DNA of 12,210 bases from JBKJUK01 sp046590705 (GTDB lineage: Bacteria; Acidobacteriota; Thermoanaerobaculia; Gp7-AA8), in contig JBKJUK010000082.1 of NCBI GenBank assembly GCA_046590705.1, positions 1 to 12,210 of the forward strand, in the 5' to 3' direction. Positions 6,797 through 10,981 of the stretch are shown here, piece by piece. A program made the translations under genes and the position numbers. Below the pieces are notes generated by a model. That model ran no database searches, was not told where the DNA came from, and saw only the letters and a program-made list of their open reading frames with translations. Numbering within the stretch: position 1 is the stretch's first letter; each line of letters starts with the position of its first letter.

Positions 6797-7445
6797 AGAT
6801 ACCCGAGAGTTCGCGCACCTGCGTGAGCTGATGGTCGAGCGTCACGTGGCCGCGCGCGGAGTTACGGACGCACGTGTGCTGCAGGCCATGCGCGAGATTC
6901 CGCGACACCTGTTTCTTCCAGCATCGATGTCGGCGAAAGCGTATGGATCGGGGGCGCTACCCATCGGCAGCAAACAGACCATCTCGCAGCCCTACATCGT
7001 GGCCCGAATGATTGAACTGCTGGAGCTGAGAGGAACCGAAAAACTGCTGGAAATCGGCACAGGGACTGGCTATCAGACCGCGGTGCTTTCACGCGTTGCC
7101 GCCAGGGTGTACTCGATTGAGCGGATCAACGAGCTGGCCATGAAAGCAGTGGCGTTGATCAAACGCCTCCGCATTCAGAATGTCAGCGTGAAGGTGTTCG
7201 ACGGAACATACGGCTGGTCTGATCAGGCGCCGTTCGACAGCATCATCGTCGCCGCTGCCGCGCCGGAAGTTCCGGAGCCACTGGTCCAGCAGCTCGCGCG
7301 CGGAGGGCGGCTGATTCTCCCGATCGGTCCTGCAGGGAAACAGAGACTGGCTCGCGTAACCAGAGTGGCTACAAGGTTGCAGATCGAGGACTGTGGACCG
7401 GCTGAATTCGTACCGCTCATCGGACGATTCGGCTGGAAAGAATGA
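6759..7445 (+). CDS. pcm: Protein-L-isoaspartate O-methyltransferase
   Basis: Pcm transfers a methyl group from S-adenosylmethionine to abnormal L-isoaspartyl residues and so starts their repair. The product is 228 residues. The family opening is seen as MVERHVAARGV and VLQAMREIPRHLF. QTISQPYIVARM is the characteristic substrate-side motif. LEIGTGTGYQTAVLS is SAM motif I, VYSIERI is the acidic ribose-binding end of strand two, and FDSIIVAAAAPEVPEPLV plus GGRLILPIG complete the fold. The TTG start at 6759 overlaps surE by 38 bases in another frame and is supported by its Shine-Dalgarno. The stop directly abuts the ATG of the next gene, so co-translation with surE and the downstream gene is likely. 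Confidence 0.96.
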   Translation: MQRPHPDPTSIPEDTREFAHLRELMVERHVAARGVTDARVLQAMREIPRHLFLPASMSAKAYGSGALPIGSKQTISQPYIVARMIELLELRGTEKLLEIGTGTGYQTAVLSRVAARVYSIERINELAMKAVALIKRLRIQNVSVKVFDGTYGWSDQAPFDSIIVAAAAPEVPEPLVQQLARGGRLILPIGPAGKQRLARVTRVATRLQIEDCGPAEFVPLIGRFGWKE

Positions 7446-7997
7446 ATGCCGCGGAAAGGAATTCTGCTCCTGCTTTCTCTGCTCGCCATCTCCTGTCTTC
7501 TGGCTGGTGCAGTAGGAACATATTTTTATTACTCGATTCCGAATGATGTAAAGGCCGAGAAACTACTTCGGCAGGCGAGATCGGAAATGCGTGAGGGGAA
7601 CAAGGGTCAGGCGCAAGCGTCACTCCGCAGCATCGTTCGACAGTATCCGCGAACCGACGCTGCAGCGTTCGCATCCTTCGGTCTGTTCGAGATGCTCGCC
7701 GAAGAGAACGGACGACTGAGCAGAGAGCTGACAGCACTGAAGTCACAGCAACAACGGCAGCTCAGGGATCTCGAAGCCCGACTCAAGTCACGACCCGCAC
7801 CGACCCCAGTTCCTCCGGTCTTCAAGGCTCCTGAGGCAGTGAAGAAGGCCCCAGCAGCCCGCGCTCGCCGGGTCCGTCCGGCCCCTCGGCGAAGAACTAC
7901 TCCCAGGAAGAAAGCGCCTGTGCAGCGGCGCAGAGCGGAAAACGACATTCCGCTGCAGTTCAGATTGACGAATTCGGTACACGGCTCGCTATCATGA
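7446..7997 (+). CDS. Membrane-anchored TPR-like/coiled-coil protein with basic Pro-rich tail, unknown function
   Basis: This 183-residue protein belongs to no family I can name. A basic MPRKG leads into a hydrophobic stretch (residues 6-29), most likely an N-terminal membrane anchor with the rest outside the cytoplasm. LAISC at 13-17 also fits the lipoprotein pattern, but the hydrophobic run continues past Cys17, so a signal anchor is preferred. Residues 33-80 look like one TPR-type helix pair (AEKLLRQAR, EGNKGQAQASLRSIVRQYP). Residues 82-115 are heptad-like and probably a coiled coil. Residues 116-163 are rich in Pro, Lys, Arg and Ala. The last 20 residues are again mixed (IPLQFRLTNS). The gene starts at the base after the pcm stop, with a weak GGAAAG site 5 bases upstream. 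A role at the cell envelope is plausible but inferred only. Confidence 0.8.
   Translation: MPRKGILLLLSLLAISCLLAGAVGTYFYYSIPNDVKAEKLLRQARSEMREGNKGQAQASLRSIVRQYPRTDAAAFASFGLFEMLAEENGRLSRELTALKSQQQRQLRDLEARLKSRPAPTPVPPVFKAPEAVKKAPAARARRVRPAPRRRTTPRKKAPVQRRRAENDIPLQFRLTNSVHGSLS
7965..7995 (+). promoter_or_regulatory. Candidate internal promoter for acylphosphatase-apt
   Basis: TTGACG at 7965-7970 and TATCAT at 7990-7995 each match five of six sigma-70 consensus bases. Their 19-base spacer is longer than ideal. They lie over the end of the preceding gene and would start a transcript near 8002, leaving room for the Shine-Dalgarno at 8010-8014. Confidence 0.3.
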
Positions 7998-8009
7998 GTC
8001 GCGGGTAAC

Positions 8010-8014
8010 AGGAG
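8010..8014 (+). promoter_or_regulatory. Shine-Dalgarno that fixes the acylphosphatase start
   Basis: AGGAG directly abuts an ATG at 8015, too close to serve it, but lies 6 bases before the second in-frame ATG at 8021. The shorter start is therefore favoured. Confidence 0.7.
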
Positions 8015-8020
8015 ATGGCC

Positions 8021-8296
8021 ATGAAAGAAATGCGCATCCTTCACATCGAAGGAAAGGTGCAGGGTGTCGGCTTCCGCTTTTTCGCAACTCGTGTTGCGCG
8101 CAAGCTGGGCCTCAAGGGACATATTCAGAACCTGCGCGACGGTGCGGTCACTGCAACTGTTGAAGGTGAAGCAGAGAAGATCGACGAATGGCTCAACGAG
8201 ATCCGCGAAGGTCCACGCTACGCAGAAGTCGTCGAGATCAAACAGGAAAAGAAAGAGTTCTCAGGAAAGCTGGGCGACTTCGACGTCAAGTTCTAG
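8021..8296 (+). CDS. acyP: Acylphosphatase
   Basis: Acylphosphatase hydrolyses carboxyl-phosphate bonds in acyl phosphates such as carbamoyl phosphate and acetyl phosphate; it is a small cytosolic ferredoxin-like-fold enzyme. The 91-residue product has the family length. Signature one is EGKVQGVGFR, with catalytic Arg19. Signature two is GHIQNLRDGAVTATVEGE, with catalytic Asn37. The end, FSGKLGDFDVKF, matches the usual final strand. The start at 8021 is chosen on Shine-Dalgarno spacing; using 8015 adds only Met-Ala. The gene lies 23 bases after the anchored protein and 12 bases before apt. Confidence 0.96.
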   Translation: MKEMRILHIEGKVQGVGFRFFATRVARKLGLKGHIQNLRDGAVTATVEGEAEKIDEWLNEIREGPRYAEVVEIKQEKKEFSGKLGDFDVKF

Positions 8297-8308
8297 GGCA
8301 TTCGACAC

Positions 8309-8824
8309 ATGGATATCCGCTCGCTCATCAGAGACATCCCTGATTTTCCCAAGCCCGGGATTCTCTTCAAGGACATCACGCCTCTGCTCGGCTCGTTCGC
8401 CGCGTTCGAATACACCTGCGATCAGCTGGCTGCTCCCTTCGTCGATCAGCGCATCACCAAAGTCGCGGCGATTGAATCACGAGGTTTCATTTTCGGCGCG
8501 GCAATGGCTCGTCTGCTTCGCTGCGGCTTCGTACCGATCCGCAAGCCGGGCAAGCTTCCCTGGAAAGCGCTCCGGCAGGAGTATGAACTCGAGTACGGAA
8601 CAGACGCGCTGGAGATCCATCAGGACGCCTTAGGCCCCGCAGACCGTGTACTGATCGTCGATGACGTTCTGGCCACCGGTGGTACCGCTGCCGCTGCCGA
8701 TGCGCTCGTCAGACAATTCGAATGTGAAGTGGTCGGTTGCGCAGTTGTAGTCGAATTGCTGTTTCTCGACGGCCGGCGCAAGCTGATCAACACACCTGTG
8801 CACAGTCTACTTACGTACGAGTAG
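8309..8824 (+). CDS. apt: Adenine phosphoribosyltransferase
   Basis: Apt converts adenine and PRPP into AMP in purine salvage. The 171-residue length is typical. IRDIPDFPKPGILFKDITPLL (about residues 7-27) is the N-terminal hood and adenine-recognition region, ESRGFIFGAAMA the following conserved segment, PIRKPGKLPW the flexible loop, and VLIVDDVLATGGT the PRPP-binding motif. Only a weak AGGG lies 10 bases before the ATG, so ribosome supply may come from the acylphosphatase gene 12 bases upstream. It closes the long plus-strand run. Its stop is followed within 8 bases by a G-rich inverted-repeat arm. Confidence 0.96.
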   Translation: MDIRSLIRDIPDFPKPGILFKDITPLLGSFAAFEYTCDQLAAPFVDQRITKVAAIESRGFIFGAAMARLLRCGFVPIRKPGKLPWKALRQEYELEYGTDALEIHQDALGPADRVLIVDDVLATGGTAAAADALVRQFECEVVGCAVVVELLFLDGRRKLINTPVHSLLTYE

Positions 8825-8831
8825 GTGTTTC

Positions 8832-8862
8832 GGGCCGGGGGCCGGGGTTTGGGGGCCGGGGC
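8832..8862 (+). repeat. G-run arm of inverted repeat, left (quadruplex-capable)
   Basis: Five G-runs (3, 5, 4, 5 and 4 G) are separated by CC, CC, TTT and CC. Read on the plus strand, this is a G-quadruplex motif in the 3' untranslated end of the apt transcript. It pairs with 8979-9009: 25 of 31 positions are complementary, including 12 contiguous innermost bases. Confidence 0.8.
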
Positions 8863-8978
8863 AAGCGGAGGATGCGATTGCATACTCCGAAGAATTTCGC
8901 CCGCGCGGCATTCCGATGAGGTGCATGGACCCGTCATACCCGGCGGTAACCGTGATCTCAGTTACTGCATCTTTCCAA

Positions 8979-9009
8979 GCCCCGGCCCCCGGCCCCCAGA
9001 CTCCGGCCC
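8979..9009 (-). repeat. C-run arm of inverted repeat, right (quadruplex-capable on the minus strand)
   Basis: This is the inverted partner of 8832-8862. On the minus strand it holds G-runs of 4, 5 and 5 separated by CC (a fourth GGG lies at the outer end), starting 5 bases after the stop of the 79-residue minus-strand gene. Each of the two convergent transcripts thus ends in a G-run-rich segment. The 116 bases between the arms (8863-8978) contain no recognised gene. Confidence 0.8.
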
Positions 9010-9013
9010 AATT

Positions 9014-9253
9014 CTAAGATCGCACCAGGCGCACAGGGAAGCTACCCTCGCGCAAGTGCAGATTGCTCTGCAGAACGATCTCTTCACCTTCCGGCGTGTC
9101 ATCTCCCCCTAACAGTAGGCAGAGTCTGGCCAGTTCGCGAAGCGCCGGGCCGCTCCCACGAACCACCACCATGTCTCCGGCCTTGGACCGGGTGACCTCG
9201 AGTGGGGCTCGCGTGAGACCTTCCAGCGCCATGAGGGCCAGGTCAAAGTTCAT
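9014..9253 (-). CDS. Uncharacterised 79-residue protein coupled to the PTPS gene
   Basis: The start at 9253 overlaps the end of the PTPS gene by 11 bases and has a good Shine-Dalgarno (GAGGTGAG on the minus strand, plus-strand 9258-9265). A longer in-frame start at 9409 lies within the PTPS gene and is rejected. The product looks like a small alpha/beta protein: a strand VEVTR-type opening, MVVVRGSGPALRELARLCLLLG (a strand followed by a helix), and a final strand pair HLREGSFPVRLVR. I cannot assign a family. The strand, GS-x-ALR-x-LA helix and closing strands loosely recall small Imm32-like domains, but that is a weak resemblance. Translational coupling suggests its job is tied to the pterin enzyme. 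Confidence 0.72.
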   Translation of the reverse strand: MNFDLALMALEGLTRAPLEVTRSKAGDMVVVRGSGPALRELARLCLLLGGDDTPEGEEIVLQSNLHLREGSFPVRLVRS

Positions 9254-9659
9254 CCGTCTCACCTCGGTAGACCACTGCATTGCGCTCAGTCTCGTGCAGA
9301 ACAATCTGATACAGACGGCCCTGGTCGATCGCCGGTGCGAGCTCATTCCAGAAGCTGCGAGCCAGGTTCTCAGCGGTGGGAATGACGCCACTGAGAAAGT
9401 CGACATCAACGTTCAGATTTTTGTGATCGACCCGATCGATGATGTGCTTCCTCATTAGATCCTTGAGCCGCTTCAAATCGATCACCATGCCCGTTTCCGG
9501 ATCGACCGGTCCGGCAACACTCACCTCGATGATGTAGTTGTGACCATGCCCTGAAGGGTTGTCACACTTATCGAAAATACGCTGATTCCACTCCGGATCA
9601 CGCGCCGGGTTATTCAATCTGTGCGCGGCAGAAAAGTCGAGCTTCGCTGTAACGATCAT
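9243..9659 (-). CDS. 6-pyruvoyltetrahydropterin synthase-type enzyme (PTPS/QueD family)
   Basis: This 138-residue enzyme belongs to the COG0720 T-fold family, which converts 7,8-dihydroneopterin triphosphate to 6-pyruvoyl- or 6-carboxy-tetrahydropterin, feeding biopterin or queuosine pathways. Zinc ligands are His13 (FSAAHRL) and His38 and His40 (GHGHNY). The catalytic Cys32 stands in KCDNPSGHGHNY, His79 in DRVDHKNLN, and the pterin-binding Glu123 in LHETERN. The Cys spacing (C-x5-HGH) is that of mammalian PTPS rather than of QueD (C-x3-HGH), so a PTPS-type activity is more likely, though bacterial members of this type may be bifunctional. The ATG at 9659 has GGAAGGGG upstream (plus-strand 9665-9672). 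No other queuosine or folate gene is in the window. The downstream 79-residue gene overlaps it by 11 bases. Confidence 0.92.
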   Translation of the reverse strand: MIVTAKLDFSAAHRLNNPARDPEWNQRIFDKCDNPSGHGHNYIIEVSVAGPVDPETGMVIDLKRLKDLMRKHIIDRVDHKNLNVDVDFLSGVIPTAENLARSFWNELAPAIDQGRLYQIVLHETERNAVVYRGETDEL

Positions 9660-9773
9660 TCACGCCCCTTCCGGCAATGTTCCTTCACTACTCATACAGT
9701 GAGGTACGGCCTTCCCGCGGATACCCCGCTGACGACTCTGGCACGTAGATTCCAAGCAACCTGAATCATAGCC
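9660..9773. other. Divergent intergenic region
   Basis: This 114-base spacer lies between the minus-strand PTPS gene and the plus-strand 104-residue gene and should hold both promoters. On the minus strand, TATGAT (plus-strand 9765-9770) could be a -10, but no fitting -35 is visible. I see no convincing promoter for the plus-strand gene. Confidence 0.4.
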
Positions 9774-10088
9774 ATGTTTGAGCCAATCTTCGTTCCCTGC
9801 GCACGAGGGATCTTTGCGATCCCGGAACAATTCGTTGCAGCCCTCCGGGAAGCTTCGGCGAAAGGGGTCATGTACGTTCGCGAAGACGAGGACGCGCTGG
9901 TGATCTCTTCGACCCCGCTGACGGGAGGGCGCAGAAGGACCATTCGTGACCAGATGAAGATCACGAACTTTTTCGAGGCCACACGCCTGGCCATCGTCGA
10001 TCTGGGGGAACAACTCCGCATCACACCGATCGCGTGGCGTGAAAAGTATGTACGGCCGGTCAGGCCGCCCACGACTTCGTTCCGATGA
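9774..10088 (+). CDS. Orphan 104-residue protein, unknown function
   Basis: A TGA in the same frame at 9762-9764 forces the start to ATG 9774 or later, and no Shine-Dalgarno precedes it. The sequence reads like a real protein: CARGIFAIPEQFVAALREA (about residues 9-27), a strand VMYVREDEDALVISST, a basic GGRRRTIRDQMK, then NFFEATRLAIVDLGEQLRITPIAWREKY. Each half has the shape of a RG-x3-IP-x-x-F motif or of a strand-turn-strand followed by W, which recalls the swapped-hairpin AbrB/MraZ fold. That would suggest a DNA-binding regulator, but this is a guess from pattern only. It stands alone, divergent from the PTPS gene and convergent with the biotin carrier gene. The opposite strand has long open frames, but they run into repeat sequence and look like shadows. 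Confidence 0.6.
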   Translation: MFEPIFVPCARGIFAIPEQFVAALREASAKGVMYVREDEDALVISSTPLTGGRRRTIRDQMKITNFFEATRLAIVDLGEQLRITPIAWREKYVRPVRPPTTSFR

Positions 10089-10109
10089 GCAGGGGATGCT
10101 TCGGCTAGC

Positions 10110-10215
10110 GCGCCGGAGGCGCGAACAGAGGGTAGCCGGTGGTAAGCGCAAAGCGCGCAGCCACCGGATCGGCCGCAGCGCAATCGCGTACGCGCCCCGG
10201 CAGGGGCGCCAGAGG
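10110..10215 (+). repeat. Three-hairpin intergenic repeat, copy A
   Basis: This 106-base unit holds three palindromes in order. GCGCC-GGA-GGCGC is at 10110-10122. CCGGTGG (10136-10142) pairs with CCACCGG (10161-10167). GCGCCCC (10192-10198) pairs with GGGGCGC (10203-10209) around GGCA. Copy B is nearly identical on the other strand. Such units resemble REP/BIME-type palindromic repeats. Confidence 0.85.
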
Positions 10216-10342
10216 AAATCGGAATGCCCTCTGACACATGAGTCTTCGCAGGAAGAGCACCCCGCCGACGTACCTTCCAGGAGGCGTATCTCGAGTTCCT
10301 TCAAAAGCAGTCATCGAATTCGACGAACGATATGTGTAGATC

Positions 10343-10445
10343 CCTCTGGCGCCCCTGCCGGGGCGCATGTCGGTGTTGCGTCCCAGCCCGGTGGCTGCGC
10401 GCTACGCGCTTACCACCGGCTACCCTCGACGCGCACCTCCGGCGC
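10343..10445 (-). repeat. Three-hairpin intergenic repeat, copy B (inverted)
   Basis: The reverse complement of this 103-base unit matches copy A almost throughout. The two ends and the central CCGGTGG/CCACCGG hairpin are conserved. Differences cluster in the loop following the first hairpin and in the linker between the second and third hairpins, where copy B is 3 bases shorter. Confidence 0.85.
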
Positions 10446-10468
10446 GTGAGGAGATCGCGCAAAAAACG

Positions 10469-10981
10469 TCAGGCGATCACCGCTTCGACGAGCGCGAGAT
10501 CGGCGCCGTTTTCAACGGTCTGACCATCGCTGACGAAGAGCGACACCAGCACCCCGCTGATCGGAGCAGTGATTTCATTCTCCATTTTCATGGCTTCGAG
10601 AATGAGTAGTCCCTCACCCTTGCGTACTTCGTCACCAGCTTTCTTCATCACGCGGACAACCCGTCCCGGCATGCGGGCCTTGATGCTGCCTCCACCATCC
10701 TCAGACTCGCCATCTCTCCGGCGACGCTTGAGGGAGAGCGGATCATGCAGCTTCACATGGACGGTGCGATCGCCGAAGGAAATCTCGTGTGAGGCGCCAT
10801 CCGTGTGATGTCCGAAGAGGTACTGCCTTCCGTCGGCGAGTCGCAGGCTTCGGAGTGAGGAGTTTGCTGAAACCAGATCGACCTCGATCCACGCATCCTT
10901 CACCTTCACGCGATAACGACTTCCATGCCGCTCGACCTCGACCGGAAACTGCTCATCTTCATGCGTAGCGATGAATTTCAT
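10469..10981 (-). CDS. Biotin carboxyl carrier subunit of an acyl-CoA carboxylase
   Basis: The product is a 170-residue protein whose C-terminal half is a biotinyl domain: SIKARMPGRVVRVMKKAGDE, then EAMKMEN with the biotin-accepting Lys132, 38 residues from the end as usual, then the mirror half ISGVLVSLFVSDGQTVENG. The first 90 or so residues (HGSRYRVKVKDAWIEVDLV, DGRQYLFGHH, TVHVKLHDP) are beta-rich and resemble the BT/linker region that joins carboxylase and carrier domains in propionyl- or methylcrotonyl-CoA carboxylase alpha chains, rather than AccB of the acetyl-CoA carboxylase type. A linker SLKRRRRDGESEDGGG separates the two. The ATG overlaps the stop of the carboxylase gene (ATGA), so the two subunits are translationally coupled and act in one complex. 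Confidence 0.9.
   Translation of the reverse strand: MKFIATHEDEQFPVEVERHGSRYRVKVKDAWIEVDLVSANSSLRSLRLADGRQYLFGHHTDGASHEISFGDRTVHVKLHDPLSLKRRRRDGESEDGGGSIKARMPGRVVRVMKKAGDEVRKGEGLLILEAMKMENEITAPISGVLVSLFVSDGQTVENGADLALVEAVIA

Larger units (their letters stand above)
10089..10468. other. Convergent intergenic region made mostly of repeats
   Basis: This 380-base gap lies between the 3' ends of the orphan gene and the biotin carrier gene. It contains two inverted copies of a three-hairpin repeat (10110-10215 and 10343-10445) and a 127-base spacer (10216-10342) in which I recognise nothing. Open frames crossing it on both strands are arginine- and proline-rich repeat translations, not genes. Confidence 0.7.

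Noticed and set aside
8015..8020. Acylphosphatase starting at ATG 8015.
   Set aside because: The AGGAG site touches this ATG with no spacing, whereas 8021 has the normal 6 bases.
8863..8978. Short open frames on both strands between the G-rich arms.
   Set aside because: They are about 35 codons long with no start signal, and both strands are open at once, as GC-rich sequence often is. Kept only as a low-interest observation.
9254..9409. A 131-residue version of the protein ending at 9014.
   Set aside because: The extra N-terminal part is an out-of-frame copy of the PTPS gene. The Shine-Dalgarno and composition support 9253.
9660..10304. Long minus-strand open frames opposite the orphan gene (9660-10304 and 9692-10237).
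   Set aside because: They run through repeat copy A and are Arg/Ser/Cys-rich with no recognisable motif. The plus-strand protein has a far more natural composition.
10110..10445. The repeats as a CRISPR array.
   Set aside because: There are only two copies, about 105 bp long, in opposite orientation and internally palindromic, with no cas gene in view.
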